A stretch of 64,000 nt of DNA from Anas platyrhynchos. Taxonomy: Eukaryota; Chordata; Aves; Anseriformes; Anatidae. The translations under genes were made by a program, and so were the position numbers. The DNA is taken from assembly GCF_047663525.1 (NCBI RefSeq), contig NC_092617.1:1541501-1605500 (forward strand), read 5' to 3'. Below the pieces are notes generated by a model. The model was not told the origin of the DNA. It did not search any database and was given only the letters and a program-made list of their open reading frames with translations. Shown piece by piece: positions 33,535-44,955 of the stretch; positions within the stretch are counted from its first letter, which is position 1; each line of letters opens with the position of its first letter.

Positions 33535-34056
33535 ACTATTAAACTGATCTAATGTTTATAACAATTTACTTTTAAAACGCTGTGGTCAGATCTGGCATCT
33601 CAACATTTGTGCTCCACGCTAGGCACCAAGAAGACTTGCTGTGGTTTGACCCTGCAGGCAGCTTAGCACTACAAAACTATTCATCTAATGAATGGGATGG
33701 AGGGGAGAATTGGGAGGAAAAAAAAATGTAAAAGTTCATGGGTTGAGATAAAGGCAGTTTCATAGGACACAAAAGGAAGACATTATTATTGTTCTTCTTA
33801 ATGTTAATGTTAATGTTAATGTTAATGTTAATGTTAATGTTAATGTTAATGTTAATGTTATAGACACTAATAGACTAATAATAACATTTTTGTGTGCATA
33901 TCAAAAGACAGGAAAGGTGGTGGTGATTAACTGGAGTCAGGCCAGAGCATGGCAGACATGCTATGGAATGAGGGGTGGATATTGTCCTAGTTTTGGCTCT
34001 AGTAGAGTAAATTCTTCTTGCTAGTAGCTGGAACGGTGTTGTGTTTCATATTTACA
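33535..34056 (-). repeat. Rearranged ERVL-type LTR with an inverted head, copy 1
   Basis: Bases 33640-33900 match, on the minus strand, the 3' part of the ERVL LTR (GCCTTTATCTCAACCCATGA near 33735-33755, GGGTCAAACCACAGC at the end). Bases 33983-34052, read on the plus strand, match the LTR start (TGTCCTAGTTTTGGCTC, CTAGTAGCTGGAACGGTG). Head and tail are therefore in opposite orientations. The same arrangement occurs at 62713-63165 in inverse orientation. It contains a (TTAATG)n array at 33798-33860. Confidence 0.75.
33798..33860 (+). repeat. (TTAATG)n hexanucleotide microsatellite
   Basis: About ten uninterrupted TTAATG units. The homologous copy at 62713-63165 has an (AAT)n tract at the same place (62907-62944). 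Confidence 0.95.
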
Positions 34057-35400
34057 GAATCACAAACCATTTTGAGTATAAAAGGACCTTACAGATCACA
34101 TAATTCCAACTCAGCTGCCATGGGCAGAGACACCTTCCACTAGACCAGCTTGCTCAAAGCCCCATCCAACCTGGCCTTGAACACTTCCAGAGATGGGGCA
34201 TCCACAACTTCTCTGGGCAGCCTTTTCCTCACCACCCTCTGAGTAAAGAACTTCTTTCTAACACCTAACCTGAATCTACCCTCTTTCAGTTTAAACCATT
34301 ACCCCTAGTCCTATCACTACACTCTTTGATGATGAGTCCCTCCCCAGCTTTCCTGTAGTCCCCTTTAGGTACTGGAAGGCCACTGTAAGGTCTCCCCGGA
34401 GACTTCTCTTCTCCAGGCTGAACAATCCCAACTCCCTCAGCCTGTCTTCATAGGAGAGGTGCTCCAGCCTATCACTCGTGCTCATGGCCCTCCTTTGGAC
34501 TTGTTTTAATAGCTGCATGTCCTTCTTACACAAGGAGCCCCAGAGCTGAACCTGAGGTTTGGCCTCACCGGGTCTGAGTTACCAGGGGACAACCATCTCT
34601 CTTATCCTGCAGACCACAGTATTCCTGGTGCAAGGCAGGATGCTGTTGGCCTTCTTGGCCACCTGAGCACACTGCTGGCTCATATTTGGCCGACTATCTG
34701 CCACTATCCCCAGGGCCCTTATCCCCAGGCAGCTGTCCAGCTTCTCTTCTCCCTGCATGAATGGGATCGTTATTCCCCAAGTGCAGGACCCAGCACATAG
34801 CCTTGTTGAACTTCATAGAGTTGGCCTCAGCCCATGGGTTCAGCCTATCCAGATCCCTCTGCAGAGCCTTCCTACCTTTGAGTAGATCAAGTCTCACTCC
34901 TAACTTGGTCTTGTCTACAAAGTTGCTGATGGTGCACTCGATCCCCTCATCCAGATCATTGCTGAAGATATTGAAGAGAAACGGAGCCAGCACTGAGCCC
35001 TGGGGGACACCACTAACGAGTGGCCTCCAGATGCATTTAGCTCCATTCACCACAACTCTTTGGACCTGGCCACCCAGCCAGTTTTTAACCCAATGAAGCG
35101 TATATCTATCCAGGCCTTTAGCAGCCAGTTTCTCAAGGAGAATGCTGTGGGAAATGGCTTCAAAATCCTTATTGAAGTCTAGGTAGACCACATCCACAAC
35201 CTTTCCCTTGTCCACTAAGCACATCACCTTGTCATAGATTGAGATCTGATTTGTCAAGCAGGGCCTGCTTTGGTAAACTCATGCTGACTGGGCCTCATCA
35301 ACTTGTTCTCCTGTTGTGTGATGGTACTCAACCTGCTCCATGAGCTTCCCTGGCTCAGAGGTCAGACAGACAGGCCTGTAGTTCCCCAGATCATCACAAT
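34057..35400 (-). mobile_element. CR1 LINE fragment, degenerate
   Basis: Minus-strand CR1. The 3' end is adjacent to the LTR-like repeat at 34056. Frames 34291-34533 (ERLRELGLFSLE-type motif) and 34694-35257 show [35 protein letters not shown] and FVDKTKL in place of FADDTKL, so the RT active site is lost. Upstream to about 35400 it continues as QACLTNQ and SVPGKLM-like sequence with stops. Confidence 0.85.
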
Positions 35401-36075
35401 CAGGGTGAGCCGTCTGACTGCAGACATTAACAGCTGACAGAATGGAGCATCTGTCCAGGGGAACCTTGAGAAACTACAGGATTTTCCCTATACAAATGTT
35501 TTGACATTTACAAGGAGAAGAGCCCAGTCCTGCACTGGAGGAAGAGGAACCCCACACGTCAGGACTGGGACCCTGCTGAGTGAGGAGTGTCCAGGAGGAG
35601 GTGGGCCTGGGCACCCCAAGGGATTCCATGTGAGCAGTGGTGCTTGCTCACCAGGAAGCAGGCCAGCTTCTTACAGAGCTGCCTTATGAGGAGCATGGAC
35701 ACCAAGAAGATCTGAGTTATCAGACTCAGCTCCAATATGGTGTGACACCACCTGCGCTGGGGTGTCCCAGTGAGTAGCTCATCATTTAGGACAGGTGCAG
35801 GACAGTACCCAGAGAGGTTCTGCCAAGGTGGGGTTCAGGGCCTAAAGCACCTGCCTTGTGTAGAGATTCTGAGAGATCTGGGTTTATCTGGCCCAGTGCC
35901 ATAGAGCATCCAAGCAGAGCAAAAGGAGCCTGAGACTGTCTGAAGGGTGGTTTTGGAGCTGCTGTAGCTTTCCTCTCTAGGAGAAAATGGTATGAGACAG
36001 AAATAATGCCACTAAGTTGACTTTGGGATGTTGAGACTGGACATGAAGAGAAAGAAATCCCCATCTCCTACTGCC
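35401..36075. other. Spacer, nothing recognised
   Basis: No gene or named repeat is seen between the CR1 and the OR-D upstream module. Open frames are short. Confidence 0.45.
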
Positions 36076-36645
36076 GCAGGAGGAAACCTGAGCATGGTGT
36101 AAAGGGAAAGGATCTCCTTTGCCATGGGCTGGAGGTCAAGGCCTGGCCCTTGTGCTTGGTGAAACACATCCAGTTTGTCTACACATCAGTGTCACCTTCA
36201 CATTGCCTTTGTCTCCTTGTCCTCACTGCCTCCAATGTTCTGCTCTAATGAGCTCTATGGGAGTCTGTGTCAGTGCTGGCCCTCAGGGGGACACTCCAGA
36301 AATCTTGCATCTGACTTAGACTTCTAGAGAGATGTCTTCAATTGTCTGAGGCTTGTGGTCTCATCAGAAAAGCTCCCAGAGGGGTGATTGCAATGCCTTG
36401 GGCTGGGCCTGTGCTGCTGAGCTGGGCCAGGATCCTGGGACAAAGAAAACATATTTCAAAAACTCCTATGATGCAGAGAGACAGCTCTGCCCAGGAGCAG
36501 CTCCTCTGCAAAGTGCAGTAGGGTTGAGGGTTCTGACCGCAGGTGGCACAGGGAGACGAGAGAAGGACAGAGGGCTTGGAGGCAGTTGGGAGTGGGAGGA
36601 TGCTGAGAGCTGCCTGCAGGAGAAATCTGCACAGCCCTTGACAAG
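36076..36645 (+). promoter_or_regulatory. Putative noncoding first exon and upstream module of OR-D
   Basis: Bases 36080-36230 match 52640-53030 upstream of OR-F in inverse (CAAGCACAAGGGCCAGG-type sequence). Bases 36460-36645 are the conserved GC-rich block, here in plus orientation (GAGAGACAGCTCTGCCCAGG at 36475-36494), ending in TTGACAAG|GTAAGTGTCTGG. The donor is near-consensus and aligns with those of the other four OR units. Transcription probably starts within or just upstream of this block, but I see no clear TATA box. Confidence 0.55.
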
Positions 36646-37605
36646 GTAAGTGTCTGGCTGCAGGGCCATGCAGCTGCAGGTCCTGGAAGGGTCTCCTCCT
36701 GGGTCTTGTTTCTGGGAGGGCAGTGGGCAATGCAGTAGGCTTTGAGACTGCTGCTGGATTGCACTGTGAGGTGAGGACGTCTGGCAGAAGCCCCTTGGTG
36801 TGTCATAACCTAGCTACCCCTGGTTAACCAAGAGTGTGGTGGCCGAGCATCCTCCAGACACTGCATGGGATGCAGACTGGATATTGGGATACCCCAGCTT
36901 GCAAATATCCAGCTCTGTCTGAGGGGTGTCCTCCTCGGCTGCAGGCTGCTCTCCAGCAGGATGCAGCTCTGTCGTGGCATCCTTGTGTTATCCAGGTGCC
37001 TGAAGGAGGAGACTGGTCTGTGCTAAGGCCATGTTGGTGCTGCTGGATGGCTGTCTGGGGGCAGCTAGAGTGAGGCCTCTGCACCCCTGGCTAGGAGGAA
37101 AAAGCTATGATCCTGATCCGTCCCCTGCAGACAAGGTGAGGATTCTGTCCAGCTGCACTTGGACTGGGGCTTCTCTGCTCTCAGCTGTCTCCAGTTTCTT
37201 CTCAGGGAAACACCTGAGTGGGATGGTCCTGCAGCTCACAAAAGGGTAGCACAGGACAGCTGAGAAGAGGACAATAGAGGATGGGCAGAGCTGCTCTGCT
37301 CAGTCTTCCCCAAGGGACAATCCTTTTGCTTCCTCCCATCCACAGGATTTCACCAGGAGTGTGGAAGTAATGTCAGGGAGTTCCACAATCCAATACCTCA
37401 ACTAGGATAGGGCAACAAGGATAAAATAAAGTGAGGAGAATACTTGCAGCCCTCCTCTGCAGTCAGCTCAGTTGTTTGCAACAATACTGCAAATCTCATT
37501 GAGCTGACATTTGTCTGATTTTGACTTAGCCAGCCTTCTGTTTTATTGCCTATTTTCCTCAGAGAACTCTTTTCTAACCTTTTTCTGCCTTCTCCTCTTC
37601 AACAG
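36646..37605 (+). other. Inferred intron of OR-D
   Basis: Runs from the GTAAGT donor at 36646 to a very strong acceptor at 37604-37605: the tract CTTTTTCTGCCTTCTCCTCT precedes AACAG. The coding exon starts at 37606, 23 bases before the ATG. No other gene lies within its 960 bases. Confidence 0.65.
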
Positions 37606-37628
37606 ACAAACAGGTACAAAAGCAGCAA

Positions 37629-38567
37629 ATGCCCAACATCAGCTCTGTGAGTGAGTTCCTCCTGATGGCATTTGCAGAAACACGGGAGCTGCAGCTTCTG
37701 CACTTCGCACTCTTCCTGGGCATCTACCTGGCTGCCCTCCTGGGCAACGGCCTCATCCTCACTGCTGTAGCCTGCGACCACCGCCTGCACACCCCCATGT
37801 ACCTCTTCCTCCTCAACCTCGCCCTCCTCGACCTGGGATGCATCTCCACCACTGTCCCCAAAGCCATGGCCAATTCCCTCTGGGACACCAGGACCATCTC
37901 CTATCAAGGGTGTGCTGCACAAGTTCTCTTTTTCATCTTCTTCTTTGGTTCAGAGTTTTCAATTCTTACCATCATGGCCTATGACCGCTACGTTGCCATC
38001 TGCAAGCCCCTGCACTATGGGAGCCTCCTGGGCAGCAGAGCTTGTGCCACCATGGCAGCAGCTGCCTGGGGCAGTGGCTTTCTCAATGCTGTCCTGCACA
38101 CAGCCGCTACATTTTCCCTGCCCCTCTGCCATGGCAATGCTGTGGAGCAGTTCTTCTGTGAAATCCCCCAGATCCTCAAGCTCTCCTGCTCAGGTTCAGA
38201 CTACCTAAAGGAAGTTAGACTTCTGGTGGTTAGTGCATTTTTAGCATTTGGTTGTTTTGTTTTCATTGTTTTCTCCTATGTGCAGATCATCAGAGCCGTG
38301 CTGAGGATGCCCTCTGTGCAGGGCCGGCACAAATCCTTTTCCACATGCCTCCCTCACCTGGCTGTGGTCTCCCTGTTTGTCAGCACTGTCATGGTTGCCT
38401 ACCTGAAGCCCCCCTCCATCTCCTCTCCATCCCTTGACCTGGTGGTGACATTTCTGTACTCAGTGGTGGCTATAGCAGTGAACCCCCTCATCTACAGCAT
38501 GAGGAATCAGGAGCTCAAGGAAGCCTTGTGGAAACTCTTTGGACACATGATTCTTTGGCATCAATAA
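37629..38567 (+). CDS. OR-D: intact olfactory receptor, OR14-like
   Basis: Complete 312-residue class II odorant receptor, a G-protein coupled receptor that would couple to the olfactory G protein in sensory cilia; ligand unknown. The ATG at 37629 follows the splice acceptor by 23 bases. Features: N-glycosylation site NIS at residues 3-5; TM1 GNGLIL (39-44); HTPMYLFLLNLALLDLG (54-70); loop cysteines C95 and C177 for the conserved disulfide; MAYDRYVAICKPLHY (116-130) with DRY at 119-121; FSTCLPHLAVVSLF (237-250); NPLIYSMRN (285-293). The length and all seven hydrophobic segments are normal for the family. KSFSTC replaces the common KAFSTC. It is closest to OR-F, sharing MPNISSVSEFLLMAFAET. AATAAA at about 38773 lies 200 bases beyond the stop, inside repeat C. 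No disabling change is seen. Confidence 0.95.
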   Translation: MPNISSVSEFLLMAFAETRELQLLHFALFLGIYLAALLGNGLILTAVACDHRLHTPMYLFLLNLALLDLGCISTTVPKAMANSLWDTRTISYQGCAAQVLFFIFFFGSEFSILTIMAYDRYVAICKPLHYGSLLGSRACATMAAAAWGSGFLNAVLHTAATFSLPLCHGNAVEQFFCEIPQILKLSCSGSDYLKEVRLLVVSAFLAFGCFVFIVFSYVQIIRAVLRMPSVQGRHKSFSTCLPHLAVVSLFVSTVMVAYLKPPSISSPSLDLVVTFLYSVVAIAVNPLIYSMRNQELKEALWKLFGHMILWHQ

Positions 38568-38744
38568 CGTGCCTATAAATCTAACAGGACAGGCAGGTTA
38601 TCTGAGAAACCTCTTCATACAATAGCTTGTAATTCATTTATTATTTTTAAAAGTATTTCCTTTGATTTTGACTGTATACTACTCATATCATCCTGCCTAT
38701 TAATCATTTTATTTTCTGTCACCCAGTCATCTAATATACCTTCA
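38568..38744 (+). other. OR-D 3' spacer
   Basis: AT-rich untranslated flank between the OR-D stop and repeat C. No other feature is seen. Confidence 0.5.
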
Positions 38745-39660
38745 GAACTAGGCTCTCTGTGTGGATAAAGAGAATAAAGAAGCTGTGAATTTTGTTGGTG
38801 TCAGCTGCCATCTCTTCCCCTCTCCTCTGGAGCTGGGGGAGCAGCCCCAGCACACAGGAGGGGTTCAGAGCCAAGAGCCCAGCTGCCACATGGAGGAGCA
38901 GCTCCAGTGGCCCTCGGGGCTGCCCCTCACTGCCTGATGGGCTCTGCCTCTCTGCTGCCTTCAGGTCGGGGCTGCTGATTCCCTGGAGCCATGGCCATGG
39001 CCAGCAGCAGGATGTGGCCTTTTTACTGCTGCTCTCTTTTGGATTCTGCATTGTTCTCTTGTGCTCTTGTATCTGTGTTAGTCTTGAGGTCTCATATGCC
39101 TCGATGACCATCCTCTTGTCTCTAGAGTGGCATCCCTGTGGCTGCAGGCAGCAGCAGGCACTGTGCAGCCCTGGATCGCAGCTGGCCTGCCTGCTAGCAC
39201 CACAGTAACAAAAGTGGCTGCTCAGGGCAAACCCAGAAGCCTGGACACCTCTTCCAAAGCTGCTGTCTGGAATACAGCCAAGGGGTTCCTCTTTTCTCTT
39301 CTGTTTTCTGCACTTCTTCATGGAGGGAAAGACACAGGCTGAAAGTCCTAGAGCAGTCTGTGAAGGAACAAAGTGATAGACCAAGAGCTCAATTTTTGGT
39401 GGCACTTCCCCAAGCAGACAACAACTGGGCTTGGACTCATCAGCACAGGACTGTGCCCCCCGCAGTGGGTCTGATGGCCGATGCCAGCCTGGACAGGAAT
39501 CTGGAGCTGCCAGAAGATGTCAGGAGAACCCAGGCACGACGAGCTCAGTGCAGAGTGAATAGAAAACTTAATGAGTGACCATCCAAAGAAAAGTCTGGTA
39601 AAGGAAAAGTCAAATCTGAGGGGACCATGTGCTAAGGGGGATGCACAATCCTCCTCCAGT
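38745..39660 (+). repeat. Repeat C (OR 3'-flank repeat), copy 3' of OR-D
   Basis: Matches 17083-18080 throughout, including TGGAGCCATGGCCATGGCCA (38983-39002), the TGTGCAGCCCTGGATCGCAG area and AATGAGTGACCATCCAAAGA (39571). Long minus-strand frames here (38731-39405 and 39348-39992) are not kept in the other copies, so they are not considered genes. Confidence 0.75.
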
Positions 39661-40064
39661 GAGATGCCACTACTGCAGGGGAAGAGGGGAAGGTTGGAGA
39701 GACACATGGGACCTGCGGGCAAGAGTGGTGTGTGCAAAGAATTTGGGGATATATACAGGGGAAGCATGAGGCCAGGAGACAGAGGTGAAAGGAGCCTGCA
39801 CAGCGTGAGACTGTCCAAGGTGGACAGACCAGAAATCAAGTGCTCAATCTGGTGTGAGCAGGCAGAGAAGAGCTCTGCAGCCCCAGGGCATGCAGAAGCC
39901 CCAGCAAAGGAGTCCAGTGAGTGATTCCTTGTTGCCCTGGGGCAATGGCAGTGACCCCATGAGTTGGGTCTGCCTCCCAGCCTGCCCAGCACGGCCCTGC
40001 AGAGTGCCCCCCTGACCCGGCCACCACAGCCCCCTTGCTCTGCAGAGCAGCACCTCCAGTTGTC
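39661..40064. other. Spacer, nothing recognised
   Basis: No gene or named repeat is seen between repeat C and repeat R. Confidence 0.45.
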
Positions 40065-42800
40065 ATGTTGGAGACTTCAACTTTTGCCTAAACTCATCCT
40101 CCACGGCTGCTTTCAGTTTTCCACACAGAGGTAGGCACTGACTCCAAGATCCCTGGGGGAAACTGAAGCATGCATGAGGGCCTGGGAAAAGTTACCCTGA
40201 ATCCATAGGAGTCATTCTGGAACCAAAACTTAAGAGCAGAAAGCTCACTTCTGTGCTGGTGCAGAGCTGATGGGCACGTTATACAAGGTGCTCCCAGACA
40301 TCTTTGTGTGCTTTTTCATTTTGACTTAGGTACCATTTCTGTCTTAGGAATGAAGTAGCCTACAGAGGTGAGACAGATACCCTGAAAGCCATCAGAAAGC
40401 TGATCCCAACAAGACTACTGCTATGGGAAGGTCAGCTGAACCCAGGCTAGAAGTGATTTGAGATATGGGGGAGGGAAGAGGAGCTAGGGCAGCAGAAATT
40501 AATGATTTTGAAGAGGTAGAAATGTTCAGGTAATGTTAATGTTGCTCTAACACTAACTTCAAAGATTCATGTGAGGCCATACCCATGTCTCAAACAGTAA
40601 CCTTAATCCCTAAACCTAAATGCTACTCAGCACCCTGACAGGAATCCACTACTCTAACGCCAGACCTCAAAGCATCCATTGAAGCCAAAACTCAGTCCAT
40701 AGCCTCTTTCCCTTATGCTTACTCTCTTGCTTACCTTGACCCCTGCCCTTAAATGTAGCATTGAAATGCTCTGTGTAACCCTAGACAACTTCTTAACAGA
40801 CCTAAACAAAACCCTAGACCACAAAGCTTGCCCATACCCTAAACAAAAACATCACACCTTAAACAGAGCACCAGTCTTCCACTAAATTTTCCTTAATCTC
40901 TAACTCAGAAAGGTAAGCCGTAACACCTCATCCCATACATGAACATCTAACACCCAAAGCCCCTGTTCCTGTGCATTAACCTCATCATCTTCAACCCCTC
41001 TCTTATCCCTTAACTTTGGGCGCTTGGCCCCTTAGGGCAAGGCAGGAATTGTGAGACTTCTCTGAAGTCACATGGCATTCAAAGATGGATGTGAGGAGCC
41101 ATGGAACTGATAAGCTTGTGGGCCACAAGGAGGAGATGGATGGGAATACTCTGATAAGCTCAGCTCTGCCTCAGGATCTCTGGCCCCAGCAAGAGGAATG
41201 TGACTGTGGCAGGGAATGTGAGGTCACTTTTGCCTCTGCAGTGGATAGGGCAGCAGCAGGAACGTGTCACGGAAAGGGACTGTGAGGTCACTTCTGTCTG
41301 AAGTACTTGTGAGGTCACCCTTGAGTTCTCCCTGGGATCTCTACTTTTGGGCTGACATCTACCCATCTGCCAGTGGCCCCAGTAGTCCAGCAGAAGGCAC
41401 TTGGTTGGCATGCTGACTGTGGGATTTCCTCTGCCTACATACCCAGGAGGACCCAGACAGAAAGAAGGCCCCAGTATGGGTTGTCATGTCCCTTCCACTT
41501 GAGTCCACGACTGCACAGCAGGAGGCACAAAGCTTGGGTGTGTGTAGCCAAGAAGCTGCAAGGCCAGCAGCAGGCCCATGGCTTGGGAGACGCTGGTGAG
41601 GTAATTTCTGTCTGGTTGGCTGCCAGACTGCAAGGAGCCGGATGGTTTGGGACACTTGCTTCAGGAGTGGTTTCCACCCTGATGGAACTTCCTTTGATAG
41701 TAGGAAAGAGTAGGAGAGAATAAGCTGTCACAAAATGCAATGTGGAAGGTTGGCACTGGTCTCGATGAGGAAGAAATATTCCTCAAAGGGTAGAGCTGTT
41801 GTGCCAGAGGTCACCCAAAGAGTGTCTGTGATCAAACCCTGTCTTGTCTTTCAAGGAATACCTGGTGAAGGTTGATGAGACATTGGTGAAATGATGGAAA
41901 TGCCAAAATGAGAGCAAGGTGGTGAACAGACATGGGTGTCTGCAGACTTCAAGAAAATAGGGCAAAGTGTGGGACAGCATTGGAAAGCTTGCAGAGGAGA
42001 AGGCAGAGGGTGCTGGTGAGAATGGAAAGCACCAACAGCCCTGAAGTTTTTGTCCCCTTGTCTAGAGTTTATGAGGTGATGAGATGTAGTCATTGCAGTG
42101 GGGCCTCCTTCCTTCCTTGCAATCCTTGCAGAGGCTGGGAGGTGTCATTCCAGTGTTCTTCTCATGGCATCACACTGCCCAGAACATCCCACAGATCTCC
42201 AGGAAGAGCCCTGAGCCAGACATGGGGTACAAGATCTCCCCTCCAGTAGCTGGTGGCAGACCTTGAATCTTCTGATTCACTAAAAGAAACCAAGACATTT
42301 CTCAGCATAGCGCTTTGCCTGTCTGTAATCATGGCCTCCAATTATCTGTCCTAGCAAGGCCCTGGGGAGTCTTCGTTAGTAACAGCCCTCAGTGGGGCCC
42401 ATTAATACTCCAAGTCACTTCAAATTTTGTGCCTCCTGACTTGACTTGCTCAAGCGGTTACATCACTCTCTTCTCAGTACGTGAGCTTCGTAGACTGAGC
42501 ACCAAAATACACCATGGACCTCATAAAAATGAAGAAGCTCCTAACATCTCTTGCATAGTTTTCTTAAAGACTTCAAGATTTGTTCAGCTAATTGCAGAGC
42601 TTGCATGATGTAGTTAAGGAAGAAGATTTCAAAAAGCACCTAATCAAAAACTTCTTGTTTCAAAGTCTGAATTTTGCTGCATTTCAGTTTTGAACATTAT
42701 TCTTCTATTGCTGTTCATCCAGGGTGACTTCTTTGGAGACCTCCATCAGGAGGAAAAGCAGAGTCTGGAGGTCTGAGACCTCCACTGCCAGCAGTGGTCT
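40065..42800 (+). repeat. Repeat R, copy 2 (long duplicated segment)
   Basis: Direct copy of 6991-9430 with the same order of landmarks. The CCTAAACCTAAATGCTACTC block is at 40610, the paired GACTGTGAGGTCACTTCTGT blocks at 41210 and 41280, GCATGCTGACTGTGGGAT at 41409, TTTTTGTCCCCTTG at 42046 and AAGATTTCAAAAAGCACC at 42625. Indels distinguish the two copies, and no shared long frame is seen. Confidence 0.7.
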
Positions 42801-42865
42801 TTGTCCCTGTAACTGCAGCCCAGCCCAGCACATGAAACCCTTTCTAAGAAAAGTTAGTTGTACTT

Positions 42866-42960
42866 TGGGAACAAAATAAATAATAAAATAAATTAAAATA
42901 AATAAAATTAAATCAAATTAAATTAAATTAAACAATAAAATAATAGAATTGAAATAACTG
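42866..42960. repeat. AT-rich low-complexity tract
   Basis: Mixed AAATAA, AAATTA and AATAA short repeats. Simple-sequence DNA without other signals. Confidence 0.9.
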
Positions 42961-43329
42961 TTGGAATCTGAGAAATTTTTTTTAGAAATCTTAGTAGACA
43001 CCTCGACATTCATGGTCTCTCATGAGTCTTCTGTGGAAAACTCAGGAAGAAAAGTAAAGAAATTATTTCTCCAAGTGACTGTAGCTGTACCCATGAGAAA
43101 TCATGGGTACTCTTTGGGGAAATCATCTCCTTTGAGCCACAGAAACCTAAATTGAGTAATGTGAAAAGACCTGCCCAGTCAACAGAGTAGGGCAAAGTCA
43201 TGCTTCCAGTGCTATAGATGCAGAAGGCAAAAAGAATTGCATTGTGCCTTACACTACTTAAGGATGTGTAACCCAGGTCATGCATTTTTACCTTAGTACT
43301 GACAAGTCCATCGCTAAACCATGCTACCA
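42961..43329. other. Spacer, nothing recognised
   Basis: No gene, repeat family or signal that I can support. Confidence 0.45.
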
Positions 43330-43680
43330 AGTTCTACAGCTATACCTTGGCTCTCCAATCAATGAATCAGCTCATGGATGGCAATCAGGGAGTCTTTGTT
43401 AGCGCAACACTGCCTCAGGTGCGCCACCATGGTAGCCATTGGCACCTGCTGCTCTTCAACCCTCAGCAAACCTACAACAGAAGGATTCTGTGGAAGACCA
43501 TGCAAGGTAGACAACTGTTTAAGATCCTCCATCTCAAAGGCAGGTATGCCAAAGCCCCAGCGGTAGTGCCCTCTTGGAACTTTGAAGTTCCCTCTCCTGA
43601 AGCAGTCTATTCTGAGAATGCACATAGCCTCCAGGCCAGTCTCAATGGGGTGCTTTTGCCATTCCTTCACAGTTAGAAGG
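43330..43680 (-). mobile_element. ERVL pol fragment (RT region)
   Basis: Minus-strand translation gives VEEQQVPMATMVAHLRQCCA and NKDSLIAIHELIH, the same RT block as at 24000-24170 in the larger ERVL remnant. It is short and degenerate and is followed directly by repeat S. Confidence 0.75.
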
Positions 43681-43684
43681 AATG

Positions 43685-44060
43685 GCTCCCTGCCCCTGCA
43701 GGAGCCGCCCTGGCTCTCAGCAGATATGCTGGCCGGCACCCATGAGGAGGTGCTGGTGTGCATCAGAGAGCAGCAAGGAGGGTGCTGGAGGGGGCTGGGG
43801 CGAGGCGGGTGGCAGAGCCCCATGCAGGGGCCCCATGCAGTAAGGCAGGATGAGGGCAGGCTGGGCCCGTTGCCACGGGGCAGATCCTGGCCCTGGACGC
43901 TCCATGAGCGCCTTGCAGCTCCTGACAGGCTGCAGTGAGGTGCCCCTCAGCCTTCCCTCCTGTGCTGCCAGGGCACACGGTTGCCTCCTGCCCAGCTCTG
44001 CCCACCAAGAACCTCCGACAGGGCTGCTTCCCAAGCTGGGCCTTGCCCAGTGTTAGTCCC
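43685..44060 (+). repeat. Repeat S, copy 2
   Basis: Matches 10540-10830 (GGCTCCCTGCCCCTGCAG, CATCAGAGAGCAGCAAGG, GCTCCATGAGCGCCTTGCAG). GC-rich and noncoding as far as can be seen. Confidence 0.6.
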
Positions 44061-44577
44061 CTGCCGGGGCAGAAAATGGCCCTTGTCTTGGTGGCTTTTT
44101 ATGGCATTCCTCTTAGTACATGCTCTTCTCATCCTTTATCTCTTTTACTGAATACAGAGGCCTAGGAGAACTTTTTGGTACAGTGTACTGTAGAAAAAAA
44201 AACATTGAGTCCCTCAGCCACATCTCTGCTTTTCCCCCACATTGCAGCTGGGCTCTTCAGTCCACAACCTCTGCTCTACCTGAAGAGAAATTATGAGAAA
44301 CAAGACTCACAGAAAATGACTACCTGCTGGTTATTTTATTTGGTTAATTACCAAGAGCTTACCAGCGCCTGTAAATGAGGTCTTTGGGTTAAAAAAACAA
44401 CAATGAAAACAACAAAAAAAGGTAGAAGAATTGAGATGAAGAAAAATATTTTTATTGGACTAGTATTGCAAAGAATGAAAAGCAGTTTTGAAATACATGA
44501 ACAAAGCTGTTTCTGCCTTGCCCAGGTATATGTGAGGAAGATGTGCGGATACCTCATTGATGGGGAAATACTGTAGA
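44061..44577. other. Spacer, nothing recognised
   Basis: AT-richer flank 3' of OR-E with short homopolymer runs (44195, 44390-44425). No gene is supported. Confidence 0.45.
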
Positions 44578-44955
44578 TTAGAATAACATCCACAGTGCCT
44601 CCTTTAGCTCCTTGTTCCCCATACTGTAGATGAGGGTTTCGCTGCTGGAGGCAACACCGAGTATAGAACTGAAACCGCCAGGCCCAGGGATAGCGAGTTG
44701 GTGGAGGGAGGCTTCAGGTAGGCAACCATGGCAGTGATGCTATGCAGAGAGACTATGGCCAGGTAAGGGAGGGAGGCATGTGGAAAAGGCTTTGTGCCAG
44801 CCCTGCTCAGAGGGCATCCTCAGCACAGCCCTGACGACCTGCACATAGGACAGAGCACAAAGAAAACAAAACATCCAAATGCTAAACAGACACTGAACGC
44901 AAGTACCCCAACTTCCCTGAGGTAGGGATCTGAGCAGGAGAGCTTGAGTTGAGCT
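44578..44955 (-). pseudogene. OR-E: C-terminal olfactory receptor fragment cut by a CR1
   Basis: Minus-strand remnant of an OR14-like gene covering the end of the loop before TM5 (LKLSCSD at 44935-44955), TM5, KAFSTCLP, TM6, TM7 and the tail to TAA at 44578-44580. It carries a 4-base insertion in the CLPHL codons (about 44765) and a one-base deletion in the codons for PPAVNPLIY (about 44635). The 5' two thirds are missing: the OR sequence stops at 44955 and a CR1 3' end begins a few bases on, so the retrotransposon insertion or an associated deletion removed them. This is a clear pseudogene. Confidence 0.88.

Noticed and set aside
33798..33860. Interstitial telomere repeat
   Set aside because: The unit is TTAATG, not TTAGGG.
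38731..39992. Two minus-strand frames of 224 and 214 codons
   Set aside because: They lie in repeat C and its flank; the other two copies of the repeat are open in different frames or broken.
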